Shown: piece by piece, positions 43,401 to 54,828 of the stretch | Position numbering within the stretch: position 1 is the stretch's first letter | Layout of the letters: every line of letters begins with the position of its first letter | Translations under genes and position numbers: made by a program | Notes under the pieces: model-generated | Told to the model about the DNA's origin: nothing | What the model saw: only the letters and a program-made list of their open reading frames with translations | The model's database searches: none | Assembly (NCBI RefSeq): GCF_910596095.1 | Contig: NC_056551.1 | Location: 2,108,001 to 2,172,000 of the forward strand | Direction of reading: 5' to 3' | Origin: Thunnus maccoyii | Lineage: Eukaryota > Chordata > Actinopteri > Scombriformes > Scombridae | Length of the DNA stretch: 64,000 nucleotides

Positions 43401-46400
43401 GTGATATAATTCTCCTGCTGATGTTTTAATTTTTGTCCTGTACAAATGCAGCTGCTCTGTTGTTTTTACATCCTGAATCTGTTAAATCCATTTGTTAATA
43501 TAGTTGTTTTAACCTAAATTCAAACCAGGGACAGGAGCTGCAAATCTCTTTCATCTGATGCATTGCCTCTCCATATCTCCAATGTATTTGCATTACTGGT
43601 ATTGTCCCTCTTAAATAAAATAACAAATATATAACCCCATCCCATGCTTCCCAATGTGTTTGATTATGAAATGACTGCACAAGGTCAATTCAGTTAAGTT
43701 TATGAACCCTGATACTTTGTCAAGGTCTTAAAACTCTCATCTGTCAAGCAATGCAGCACAGCAGTTCTCAACATAGATTTAATGAAGCCATTTCTCAGTT
43801 TACATTTTCACACTTCTTCCCATGCATGGTTTTACTTTTATCCCAAATCAGTTTGATCCAAGTGTTTAAAATGTAAACTGATTTCAAAAAGCAATACGTA
43901 ACAAAGTAAGCCTATATGCATACATGGTGGTCATAACCCTCAGTGTTCAGTGATCTTGTGATATTGTGTTAACAGACAGTGATTAGAGAATGGGTTCCTT
44001 CTTATTGTTCAGCTGTGTGGACGAGCTCAGACACATCAGACAGGATGTAATCTGAACTTCTTTACCTCTGGCAAGTATCACTGACAGTGTTAAGAGACCC
44101 TTCTCACTTCAAACAGATGATGAGCTTACTGCTGTGTAAGGAAACTCGTGTCAAAAATGAAAATTAGAAGTCAGCAGAGTTTGAACATACTGCCTTGCTG
44201 TGATGTACACAGTTAAACCCCCCACCCCACCCCCACCCTGAAACTAATGACATTCCCATCAGCCTCAACTGTAATGTAATGTAATGAGTAAAAAATCAGC
44301 AGTTACCAAACAGTTTCCAAAGGTTGTTTCAAATGAGGGAAAGTAAATATGATTTCAGAGGAATATGTATGTTCAAACAAAGGGAGTTAATCTATGAAAC
44401 AACTGTAGTGAAGAAATGAAAACATGTACAACATTAAGTAAGTTTAAACAAATCTTATATAATAATATAATAACATATTGAACAGATACAGAATGAATGA
44501 ACATAGAGGTGGACTGGAATAATATCATTTGGCACAGAGTCTCTTTTTGACTTGTGTTGTTTTTGTTTGTTGTTATTGTTTCTATTCTTTTAGTTTATTT
44601 TTTACATTTCTTTTAGTTTTAAGTTTGCTGTTATTTTTGTTTTGTTTTGTTTCGTTTCCTATATATTTTATTTTGTTATTTTAACATGTTCGAAATTAAA
44701 AAAAAAAAAAAAGTGTTCTGTGCTAATTGATAAATGTAAGCGAGCTATGATGCTAAACTAACCTGATGAGCACGGTAAACATTACTTCTGAAACATCAGT
44801 GTATCACTGTCACCATGTTAGTAGCCTATGCGGATGTTAGCATTTAGCTTAGCACTGCCGTGCCTAACTATAACCTCAAAGAAACCCCATGGGCCATAGA
44901 CTTTTGGTCTTGTTTTTAGCTAGCTGCATGAAAAATATCCGGGTATGACACCACTTAGCCACAAAAACTGTAGGCCAAAACTAAAAATAGTTTTTGGCCA
45001 CATGGGGGCAGCATAACAAGGCATATTATTACCCTGTGAAGTTGATGTGTGTTAGCGAACAGTTGCCTACATCCAGCAGACACAGAACAACATTATCATT
45101 CTTTTAGAGTCGTGTTTCTAGCCACCTGGTGATTATTAGTCTAATATTCTCTCTCCCTTTAAGCATTTTTTTTAGTCTCTATCAACCCCTGAGAGAAACA
45201 TCTCAGGGGGTTAGTGCTAAATGCTTCACTATATTCACCACTTAACTGCTAACTTTGGCTGCTCTTCAGTGCATTTCTTCTGAAAAATTGTATGCTGCTG
45301 CTGGAAACACGGTTGATGAGAATAGACTGAACCAAAACAAGCCACTAAAAGTTCCATAGGGCTGAAAGGACAACAGTTATCAGTACACACAGTGAAATGT
45401 ACCAGAAACTGGATGAGCATTCCCACGGATCCCAGTATTCATGTTATATGATGTTTTGATTTTGCATGTAGAATAGAAGTTTTATTTTTAAATCAATGTT
45501 TCTTCTTACTGGCAAAAACACCAGTGTCTCAAGTTTTTCTTGAATGTTTACTGCCAACTGCTCACACATAGATACTTTACAGGCTCAGTTACACTGTTGA
45601 AGCCCACGGAGCGCAATCTGTTTGTCATCCTATTCAAATGTTTTCTTGAGTTTACACACTGCACAATAAAAAGAGTCTGTGTAGACTGTTAACACAAGAA
45701 CATATGCACACACACAAAGTATTTCAGAATGAGGCTGACTTGATTCAGAACTCTACTTTTGTCACACTTACCACCCTGATAAACTCATAAATAACAGAGT
45801 ATCTACTACAATCATTATTGGGTAATCTAACTTTTAATTACAGGATGATTCCAGAATTTACGAGGCAGCTGGCAGCCCTACTTCACTGCTTTCACAAACT
45901 GAATCTTCAAACAATCTACACCACAATGCTTCGTGCAAAGTTAAAATGTAAACACATTTTCATGTAACTAACAATTAGCTCCTTACTAAACTTGAGCCTT
46001 CAGTTTTGTTTTGCTCCAACATACTGAAATGGATTTGTTTCTCTGGAGGTCATGACACCCTTGAGCCAAACTGCAAAGAGAAGCTGTCTATTAACTGTGA
46101 TTTAAGACAGGCAGACTTTGAGAGACTCTTTATTTATCTTGTAATATATTCAGCTAATCACCAGGGGAAAAAAACACATGAAACATTTCTTAGACATTGT
46201 TGAAAAAGTTCACATTAGCTGTAAAACTGAGTCTTTCCAATGTATTTACAGACAGAATGTTTGTGTTTCTTACTTGTAAGTGAGGTCAGTATTCTCCCAG
46301 CGCCCTCCAAAGAGTGCAAATCGCTTCATGCGCTGCTGTCTGCTCAGTCCTCCCGTCTCCTTCAGGTTGTAGTATGACAGGCTGACCTGTGTTAAGGTGG

Positions 46401-49400
46401 GATAGTCTGGGACTCCACAGCGAGGACGCTTCCAGAACTCTGTGTCATTTTTTGGGGGCAGTGCAGACTTCAAATGGTAATCTTCATTGAGCGTGTCTTG
46501 TTCATGTCGTCCCTTCTTCAGATCAACATGACTGTTGCTGTGAGGCCATCCCTGCAAACACAGGCACAGTCATTGAGGACAGATACAGACAACAACCATC
46601 TGTATTATTTTAATTACTGATTTATTAGCCGTGTGCTTTAAATGTGAATTTAACAAATCACTTCATGTATTGTTTTTATTGAAATTACTATTTCTGTTTA
46701 CTTTAACAATGATTACCTGCTTAACAAGTCCAGAGTAATAAGCTGGACACACCACACCTTCCATACAGAACAATTAAGAGAGACTGGGAAATAGCAAATG
46801 TGGACAGACACTGAAAAGCAAGTTCCAGTCCTGCAGAGATATAGCTTCAGCATTAGACCCAACCTAGAACTGCACTAGGTAGGCACTAACAATTAATTTA
46901 ATTATAAATGATCAATTTCTTTTTTGGATTAACTGATTCATCATTTTGTCAATAAAAATAGTGAAGAGTGCCAGAATTTTCCATAGTTCAGATTTAAATA
47001 ACATGTTTGTCAGACCAACAATCCAAAACCCAATAATATGTCAGATGATATAAAACAAAGAAAAACAGCAAATCCTCTCAAGCTGGAACCAGAGAATGTT
47101 TCTGTATGATGAATGAATTAAGTGATTCGTTGATCAAAATTGTCGGCAACTAATTGTCTGCAGATTGAGTAAGACTTTTATTGTCTCACAGAGCCAGACT
47201 TTTGCTTAAATTATCTGTTCCACACTGCTCCCGAAGTGCTAAAGAGCCACATACTTTCAGTGGAAAAGATCTTCCAATTTACAGTCAAAAGGCTCAACCA
47301 GTGAAGGAGTGTTACAAGTACAGTGGCACCATTACAATGACTAGACAGTCTCATAACAAAATGATGGTGACTGTCCCAGTAACAACACTCTACAATGTCT
47401 CGTAGTGCGAGCTTCCCTCCGTGCAGGCAAGGACATCTTGTTTACCAAAAATGAACTGTATCAAACACAGTTTTAATACTTTTCTAGTAACCCTGTGATT
47501 GACCATCAGTCACACAGACTTTTTTCTTGTCCATGAAGGTCTTTGTTTTAGTTGTAAACCCATGGGGCCAAACTTAGGTGGGTCTCACAGGGAGCAGGCT
47601 AGACTATGACTTAGAATAGTTGCATAAATTATCTTAGAGCTATCATTCAGACCTTCACAAGTACATTTTATCATCTTTCACAATTTAAACACCTAACCCC
47701 ACTCCAATCTACTGGCTGCAGCAAGGGATAGTTGATTTTAAATACACAGCTGCTAAATTTGACTGATGGCATCCTTTAGGGCTGATGGGACTTACCAAAT
47801 ATTGATATAATTTGAGGATATTTGGCGGTAAACTCTAATGATCTTAGTTTATTGTGACATTTTTGGACTCGATTCAGGCACTTTCCTTTTCCTCTTGATC
47901 GTCTTCGTGCTGTCATAAGGCTGTGGAGTTGTTGTGCTGAGTTGTACTGATTCAGATTTGTTGACTGATGTGTCAGTTGGACCAGAAGTCACTGATGTAG
48001 GTATACTATATGTAACAAATATATATGAATTCTCTTTTCGTTCTAATATTGCCTCTAAAAATATACTTAATGTTAACCTGTAGAGGTGAGGGGGACTGCA
48101 GAGTTGGTGATAATTCGTCACTATAAGCGACAACTTGACACATTATACATAGTCATTTGATCCATTGTTAATATAAAAATATTGATTAGAGCAGCTTTAA
48201 GAAACTTCAAGAGCTGTAGTCAGATGAGAGTCTAAGCTCATAAATCCATGTGATGACAGCAGCTTATGAATGTCATATGCTGCTATGCTGGGTGGCCAAC
48301 CTTCCCCACACAATGAAGTCAGTTACTTGCTGATACAGTTTGATTTCTATTCTGCTGACATGACTGTTTCAAGCCAGCAGGGTCGGCTATTACACTAGCT
48401 TATAATTGTTGGTACAATTCAGGTTCAGAGTCGCTGAGTGGGACATTTTAAGACAAGAAGACAACAAGCTTGACCGCAAAAAATACTGTAGCTGAGAATG
48501 AGCAGGAGGGTGGAAATTATTAGGTGAGAACTGTAACGGGGATGGTGAATCATTGTCTTGTATCACTATTTGAGATGAATGTGATTCAAAACATGGAAAG
48601 TATTACTGTCATTCATTCTGGAAAACATGTTTGTGCTGTTTTCATCTGATATCAGACCACCTACAGTTTCACTGCTTTGAACTAATGTAATAAAATGCTT
48701 GTCAGAATGAACCTATGATATATGAATCTACACTAGAAAAGTTCCAACAACCACTAATCTGCCAGCTAAGACAAACACCTGTGCTCTTTGTTCTGCAAAA
48801 CTAGGGATAAAACAAACAGGATTATTCTCTCTCCACAGACAAAGGGACCGTTTTAGCTTCGAGTTACGTTAACCTAGCAACCTAAACAAGTCCCCACCCC
48901 TCAGTGCAGAGTCTAATTAAACAGTATAATTTATTGATTAATTGTCCTTCATGACTTTAAAGCAAATAAGACCATGAATGAGAGGAATTTCCTGCTTAAA
49001 CAAAGCTTCAAACGTGCTCTAATGTACAAGGATTATGGCTTAACACAGATGTTTGTTCAAACACTTGACAATCAAAAGCCACGCTGGTTCTGAGACAGCC
49101 TTGAAAAACAACAAAGTCTATCGAATTAAGTCAGGTGTGCCATCTGGGCCAAATCAATCCATTCATTATGCTGTCTAGAGAAGAGAAGTGTGCCTTAGTG
49201 CTTAAAGATGGGTAATTAATGGGCCACAAATCACAAGTGCCATTCCTACGACACCTAAATATGTCTAATTAGAGTCCATACTATATATACTTTCTCTACA
49301 CCCATATATTTCTAATCAGGGTTAATGAGGCTGGAGCATCACCCAGCATATATTAGTTGAAAGGCAGGGAAAAAATAGCAAAAGAGCATTATAACGCATC

Positions 49401-52400
49401 TCTGATTAACCATGTCTAAACTTAATTTTGGCACCTGCATGGCTTTGAAATACTTAAAGTCCCCTTGACTAAAAAATGTGTTTTGCTTCCTTTTACTTCC
49501 GTTGAATGTTTGAGCCCCACTGTGCAGAATGATGTGCAGTTTGTTTTCACATTCATCAGCTAAAAGGAGAAAGTTTCTCTGTGCTCACCCTAAATCTCAG
49601 TGTAACACCTAAACGCACCAGCAGCATTATTGTGACATCAGAACTTATTTGGAGACTACATTTACATTTACATTTACATTTTTCGTTTGGCAGACGCTTT
49701 TATCCAAAGCGACGTACATCTGAGACTGATACAACACAAGCAGGGATCTAGTCAGGAGACAACAACACAAGTATGTGCCATAAAGCTTAAGCCTGAGTCT
49801 GATAGGACGTAGGTGCCAACAGGCAAGTACGTTGTCCAGTATGCAAATTGTGTGATGTGAAAACTTGAAGCCTCCATTGCACATAAACTGAGAATGGACT
49901 TTACAATGAAGTAGGACACATCTTTTGTCCAGCAGTTAAACTTTTGAAATGAACGTACATATTCATAGATAGAGATATGATGTCATCAGGGTCATCAGGG
50001 TTATCTTGGCCCTGATGATGTCATCAGGGTTATCTCATCCGAGTGAGTTTGAGACGTTTTTAATAGAAAGCTCAATATATTGTATTATTTTACAATATTT
50101 TAAAAGTGGTTTACTCCAAAAAGTTAAGTTTGAAGTTTTCCTCACTTTGTGACATCACATATACTGTATATGTTTTGTATCTGCTTGTTCTAACCCTTAA
50201 CTGAAGCTATATGATGCTTACACTGACGGAAATGTCAGATATTTCAGTTGCTGCATCAGTTCATCAAAGGAAAAATTTCTAGTTCTCTTCTGAATAATTC
50301 TAATACATTTGTATATATAAGAAAATGTTGAGATTAGTGTTGAAACTAATGATTATTGTCATTATTATTAATCTGTCACTTATTTTATTGATTGCACATT
50401 GTGTCTATAAAATGTGAAAAATACCAGGGATGCACGTATGTATGATCAAGAAAGACAATATATGAAGTAAGAATTTAGGAAGCCTTAAAACTTTAATGAA
50501 TTTGCCAAGTGGGTGGAGCAGGATTAATGTGTAGGATTTAATCTCTGGTCCACACTCCGGAGCAGAAGGTGGCGGTAATGCACCTAATACGCTGGTTGCC
50601 AACTGCCGTTATAAACCAAAAAGATTTTTTTTTTCCAAACAGAGTGGTACATCCTGTCAGCCAAGATGTTTCCTATCTGTGCAGCCGAACTTAGCAGCAC
50701 CTCAACGGGTTGCTTCTGCCTGACGGTCCCGGTGCTTCTTCCGCAGTCTCCACCTCACTCAAGCTGCCTGTCAGACCCACTGCTTCTTCCATTTTTAACT
50801 TGAATAACAAACCAGGGCTCGGTGCTCCGGTTGGATCCACATTGAGAGCCGGGGCTAACGTTAGCTGAGAGGCTAGCGGAGCGTTAGCCGCAGCATGACC
50901 GGAGGAAAGCACAGCCAGCTAGCCTCTGCTAGCCTCCCAGCTAACGTTAGCCCCGGTTCTAATTGTGGATCCAACCAGAGCACTGAGCCCCGGTTTGTTA
51001 TTAAAGTTAAAGTGGGAAGAAGCAGCGGGTCTGACGGGCAGCTTGAGTGAAGTGGAGCCTGCGGAGGAAGGACCGGGACCGTCAGGGTGAAACAGTCTGT
51101 GGAGGGAAGCACAGTCAGGCGGCGGAGGAGTTGGCAACAAATCAGCCTGTCATAATCAGCAGAAATGGCCTGCGTGAAAATACCATTACCCAACTTCTTA
51201 GAGCCCAAAGTGACATTTTCAGATTGCTTGATTTGTCTGACCAACGGTCCAAAACCCAAGGATTTTCAGTTTATCATTTATGACAAAAAAAGCAGTAAAT
51301 CTTACCTCTGAGAAGTGAATGATTGCTTGAAAGATGACTGAAACAACTTAACTGATTATTAAAATAGTTGCCTATTCATTTTATGATGTCTAACTAATTG
51401 TTAACTTGTGTTATTATTATTATTATTATTAATGATTAACTAATTGACTAATCGTGTCAGCTCTAGTTGAGATCTTCACTGTAAAATAAACTTATGCTAG
51501 TTTGAACACAGCTCTCATGCAAAACATGAGCACATAATAATAGACCAACTGATTTGTCTGGCAGGGTTGAAGAGGTTTTAACCACTTCAACAAAGATGAA
51601 GCCACAGGCCACAAGTGTATGGGCAAGTTTTCATTTAAAAAGCATAAGCACAAAATCACATGACCCTAAAACAAAGTTTTTTCTATGTCGGGGGAATCCA
51701 GGAGATGGAGCTAACATGTCACTACAGGACACTGTGGCTGTGGTTGTGGACGTGCCCGAGCTTCAACCCAAATTAAGTGCTGAGCCCGTCTACAGAGTAG
51801 GGCATTGTTGTTTTATTTAATAGGTGTCATCTGTTACATTGGGGAGTCTTTGTTGATGTCACTCAAACATGTAAATACAAAGTGTGCATGCAGGTATGAG
51901 CATGCACAAGACTGCAAAAATGTGCACCACTAACAAACACACACTGGCACAGAAATCTATTTTACAAACCTCCACAAAGTTGCATGACACACACTGACCA
52001 GATGTCTGGAAATTCCCACTTCAGTCATGACATCAGTGTGTCTGCACCATAACATGGGGGTGTGTTATGAGAGATTTCAAGGATGCTGATCTGACATTAT
52101 TGTGAATGACTAACTTCAAAACTTGCAGCAACAATACATGTGCAGAATCTGATCTGGCTCCCTAAACCACCACACTACAATTGTGATAAGATGTACTCCC
52201 ACGGACATTCTCGGGCAGATAAAATGTAGTCCAAACTTTAGATAAATAATGTACATGAATTCTCTCAAAGGTAAATATTTAATCGCAGAAGCTCCCAGAT
52301 ATCAGCAAGTATTCTGTGTTTTGTGCACACATACAAGTACCAAGGGGGTGGAATGTTTGCAGGATGAAGAGTGGATAAGAGACTGATCCTCCACTGTAAA

Positions 52401-54325
52401 CATCCCTTACTAAACCTCTTGAACCTCTCATTAAACATTTTTGACTTTACGTTCATAGATTTCCACATAAAATGCACTTATAGAGCAACTTCTGAATATG
52501 CCAATAAACAAATTATTAGCAAACTAGAAAAGCAAACATAAATTATTTACTTGTAGTCACAAAGGGTCTTATGGGGTGGCTTCATGCATGCTGTCAGGGC
52601 TTGACTGAATGTTGGGGAAGATTAATCTGTCAGCAGCAAGTCTGGTTTGACTATGAAGATTAAGTGCTTAAATATCTTGGATCATATAATGAATACCGAT
52701 GTTTGGTTGTGTTTGCAGCGTCGTCCTGTTTGGTGTGGCTTGTTGTTTTCTTGCTGAAACTCAGTATAATATGCATACAGAAGTCTCAGTGGCAGGTTGC
52801 TCAGTTTCTGAGTGTCTGTTTGCCTGATGTGCCTCTTTCTGAGTGGCTGTATCTGCTGTTTTCTGCTTTTCTGCTCGAGTCAGCAAATGAGCAGATTTTT
52901 TAGCTTCCACAGACTGCCAGATGACTTGCCTGTGCCTGCATAATGTGAATCTTTCAGTCATGCTGTAGACAGCCACACCGGAAACCTGGCCTGGCATCCA
53001 TCAAGTTGCAAAAAGTTTGACACAAATGACTGTTCTGTTTGGATATATAGTGCAATGACACAATATGCACAATGCTTTGTTTGTTGTTGTTTTTTCCTGA
53101 AAGAAAAGGAATGGTTGATTCTAATCTATAAAGACATCCGATCTAGTACAAACACTGCTATTGCATCACAACCACAGCACCATTGAGTTCCTCGAGGTCA
53201 ATAATCCTTTAAGGCACCAGCTTTCAATGAGAAACTTCACATCTTTAATAGCATATCAGCCAGATAAATCAAGCTTATTATGAAGTGGAAAAGCATTTGC
53301 AGTGCATGGCAGGCCTCCGTTTGAACTAAAAGTTGACATATAGCCTTGCATGAAAACTGACGTTTGAAATTCTGCCTTTTATTACAACTGAGCACATAAA
53401 AAGCAGAGCACAATTTCACCATTTTTTAGCAGTTTTATGAGAAACATGTCATGAAAGTGCTGACTAGGACTATTACACCCATGTGTAAAGTCCTTACATT
53501 GGTTGCCTGTGAGTTTCTGTATTGATTTTAAAATTCTTTTACTTGTTTTTAAAGCACTTCATGGTCATGCACCAGCCTACCTGTCTGACATGCTTTCAGT
53601 GTATGAACCAGGACAGTCCATCAGGTCCTCTGGCGCGAGGCTTTCAGTTGTTCCAAAGCGCAGGAAAGACTTTTGGTGAAGCACCGAGCTGTTGGAGCAG
53701 TCTGACGAGGATCTGAGAGCAGCTGGAAGTGTTGATATAAGCCTGGCTTTTTAATTAGAATTATTATGGCCATTATTTATTTAAGTACATATTTCTTATA
53801 TTCATGTTTTAAAATGTTCTATTCCCTCTCACCGATTGTATTTGTCCTTGTCTATTTTAAATTATTTTTATTTTATTTTTTTATCTGTTTTATTGGTTTT
53901 ATTACTTTTATTTCATCATCTCTTTCTCTTGTGCATTAGTCTCAATTTGTTTTACTGTTTACATTTGTTCTGTCTTATTACCAGCTTGTCAGTCATTAGT
54001 AAAGAACTTTGAAATGCACTAATTTGCACGAAAGATGCTATACAAATAAAGTTTGAGTGATTGACTAAGTCAACAAATTCAGTATAATGTAATTCCTCTG
54101 TATACCATGACCTGTGCCTTTAACTCCATTTCTCTATTTCTGTTATACACACTCACCGCATCCTGCACGAGGCTGTGTGATCTCTGGCAGCTAAAGTAAC
54201 GTTTCACTCACCTGTAGTTGCTTGTACCTGCTGACGGCCGTCCGCTCCAGCACTGGCAGAGAGTGAACGCAGAGCAAGAGGTGCAAAGGCAAGATGCTGC
54301 TGCAAAACACGACAGCCTGCATCAT
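34437..54325 (-). CDS. mmp11: Stromelysin-3 (MMP-11), furin-activated secreted zinc metalloprotease
   Basis: Eight exons on the minus strand in transcript order: 54325-54212, 46551-46274, 39764-39621, 37189-37056, 36894-36680, 36542-36338, 34991-34731 and 34564-34437. All phases agree and give 492 codons plus TAA (human 488). Order: hydrophobic signal peptide (about 1-22), pro-region with cysteine switch PRCGVPD (81-87), furin site RMKR (112-115) that marks the stromelysin-3 type, catalytic domain with zinc motif [11 protein letters not shown] (233-243, Glu234 catalytic) and Met-turn Met251, then a four-bladed hemopexin domain closed by Cys299 and Cys486. It is activated in the secretory pathway and acts outside the cell. 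The start could be either of two adjacent ATGs. Donor GTTGGT after exon 6 is weak. It converges with smarcb1 across a repeat-rich gap. Confidence 0.97.
35905..36030 (+). mobile_element. Terminal fragment of a Tc1/mariner-like element
   Basis: In mmp11 intron 6. TACAGTACTGTGCAAAAGTT (about 35919-35938) is a typical end of a fish mariner/Tc1 family. Only one end is visible and no transposase sequence follows. Confidence 0.5.
37673..38396. mobile_element. Long fold-back element with ~250-bp inverted arms
   Basis: The left arm starts GTAACACTTTAGATCACGG; the reverse complement of the right arm starts GTAACGCTATAGATTACAG. Both continue through AATTATTCCCAATTTACAA, GGGAATAAGGAGGGGACAAT and GACCTACTGAGCAAC in the same order (left to about 37920, right from about 38155). 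The centre of about 230 bp has no coding capacity. The element is a large MITE, possibly hAT- or Kolobok-related, in mmp11 intron 3. Confidence 0.8.
40930..41022 (+). repeat. Two-copy tandem repeat, ~48-bp unit
   Basis: GCTTGTCGTTGGCACTTGCG is followed by GGTTAAAATATGGCCATGTG and TATCACAA; the next unit repeats GCTTGTCGTTGCGCTTGCG, ATTTAAAACGTGGCCATATG and TATCACTT. It lies in mmp11 intron 2. The 93-codon minus frame at 40626-40907 next to it has no resemblance to a known protein. Confidence 0.7.
41860..43690 (-). pseudogene. CR1/Rex1-like LINE relic, 5'-truncated
   Basis: Read on the minus strand from 43690, successive frames give [14 protein letters not shown] and [20 protein letters not shown] (region before the polymerase), then [20 protein letters not shown] and [13 protein letters not shown] (motif A with its Asp), a break where the YADD box should be, then [35 protein letters not shown] and [16 protein letters not shown]. 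It ends at a repeated AATAAATTTC tail near 41860. Many frameshifts and a deletion make it inactive. It lies in mmp11 intron 2. Confidence 0.85.
43691..44989. other. mmp11 intron 2, mostly non-repetitive
   Basis: AT-rich intron sequence with a C-rich patch near 44218-44240, a TTTTG-rich stretch near 44550-44660 and an A run near 44699. A piece related to family A (GATGTTAGCATTTAGCTTAGC) may lie at 44770-44880. No exon. Confidence 0.45.
45040..45260 (+). repeat. Dispersed repeat, family B, copy 1
   Basis: Starts around GAACAGTTGCCTAC and ATCCAGCAGACACAGAACAA, then CATTATCATTC, GAGTCGTGTTTCTAGCCA and CCTGAGAGAAACATCTC. The same series recurs at 55775-55960. It lies in mmp11 intron 2; no coding capacity. 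Confidence 0.6.
46880..47165. repeat. Dispersed AT-rich repeat, family C, copy 1
   Basis: Text such as AATTAACTGATTC, ATCATTTTGTCAATAAAAATAG, CCAACAATCCAAAACCCAA, AAGCTGGAACCAGAGAATG and a terminal TCGTTGATCAAAATTG is shared in various orientations with 51220-51470, the interior of 60420-60680 and 61915-62125. A short trace is also near 15340-15400. It is in mmp11 intron 1. Confidence 0.55.
47845..48135 (-). other. Unassigned 94-codon open frame in mmp11 intron 1
   Basis: The minus frame is Ser/Thr-rich in its second half ([14 protein letters not shown], then [16 protein letters not shown]) and ends with a lysine/arginine cluster [12 protein letters not shown] just before TAA. An acceptor-like CTCTACAG lies upstream at about 48080. 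I do not recognise the protein. It could be a terminal exon of an unknown nested gene, a transposon remnant or chance. Confidence 0.2.
49655..49830 (-). mobile_element. 3' end of the L2/Maui-like LINE
   Basis: On the minus strand it ends CTTTGGATAAAAGCGTCTGC then repeats of AAATGT, the usual 3' tail of this fish LINE group. The adjacent sequence (GATACAACACAAGCAGGGATC, CTAGTCAGGAGA on the plus strand) matches the 3'UTR of the copy at 31105-31215. No coding part remains. Confidence 0.75.
50719..51086. mobile_element. Fold-back element with ~160-bp inverted arms
   Basis: Left arm 50719-50880 begins CCTGACGGTCCCGGTGCTTC; the right arm, read in reverse from 51086, begins CCTGACGGTCCCGGTCCTTC. 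Both include CTCAAGCTGCC, CAGACCC, AATAACAAACC, GGTTGGATCCACA and GCTAACGTTAGC, separated by about 40 bp. The opposed frames at 50691-51259 and 51047-51283 come from this symmetry. It lies in mmp11 intron 1 and is GC-richer than its surroundings. Confidence 0.8.
51220..51470. repeat. Dispersed AT-rich repeat, family C, copy 2
   Basis: GACCAACGGTCCAAAACCCAA, TTCAGTTTATCATTTATGAC and TAACTGATTATTAAAATAG with an ATTATTATT tract match the other family C pieces. It directly follows the fold-back element at 50719-51086. Confidence 0.5.
53470..54065 (+). mobile_element. L2/Rex1-type LINE 3' fragment
   Basis: Translates as [20 protein letters not shown] then [20 protein letters not shown], the conserved end of fish L2-type reverse transcriptases. 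This is followed by an untranslated tail ending GATGCTATACAAATAAAGTT at about 54050. It is in mmp11 intron 1, just downstream (in gene orientation) of exon 1. Confidence 0.85.
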
Positions 54326-54600
54326 GTCCGCACAGACACAAGCTGAAACAATGACACGGTGTGCAGAGCAGAGAGCACGAGCTTTAATGAACGCTGCCGC
54401 CGCCGAGCTGTGGAAGACGATGTGTTGTGGAAATCAATGACTGCAGGGGGATTTCTTTGTCCTCTTCAAATGACACTTTTTACAAGCTCCCAAGTGCTCA
54501 ACTACACTGCACACGTCAGTTAACCCCTTTTACTCCAACTGTACAACGACTAATGGAAATGTGCAAAAACGCTTCATAAATTTGACTCTTGCCGGTGTTT
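54326..54600 (-). promoter_or_regulatory. mmp11 upstream region
   Basis: Sequence immediately 5' of the mmp11 start codon on the minus strand. A less AT-rich stretch (about 54326-54420) probably holds the 5'UTR. No TATA box is firmly placed. The region is short, being bounded by the MITE that starts at 54601. Confidence 0.35.
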
Positions 54601-54828
54601 TTAACTGACAGAAAATACTTAGTTTTCAGCGTGTAGTTTTGTATGTCAAACTTTTTTTTTCAATCATTTCCCAAAGGTAACTGCTGTGTAACTGTTAATT
54701 CAGGGTTATGTAATTTGGTAGTCTACAGGAAATGAGCTCATTGTGAAGATTTTCAGAACTTAATTTGCTCATTTGTAGTTTGACACACAAAACTACACAC
54801 TAAAAACTAAGTATTTCCTGTCAGTTAA
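54601..54828. mobile_element. 228-bp MITE with TTAA ends near the mmp11 promoter
   Basis: TTAACTGACAGAAAATACTT on the left is matched by the reverse complement of the right end, TTAACTGACAGGAAATACTT. The match continues for about 50 bp to TATGTCAAAC against TGTGTCAAAC. TTAA at both ends fits a piggyBac-type target duplication, though the TIR sequence itself is not diagnostic. It begins 276 bp upstream of the mmp11 start codon. Confidence 0.8.

Noticed and set aside
50873..51259. 128-codon minus-strand frame
   Set aside because: Produced by a GC-rich fold-back element; the same peptides appear in the mirror arm.
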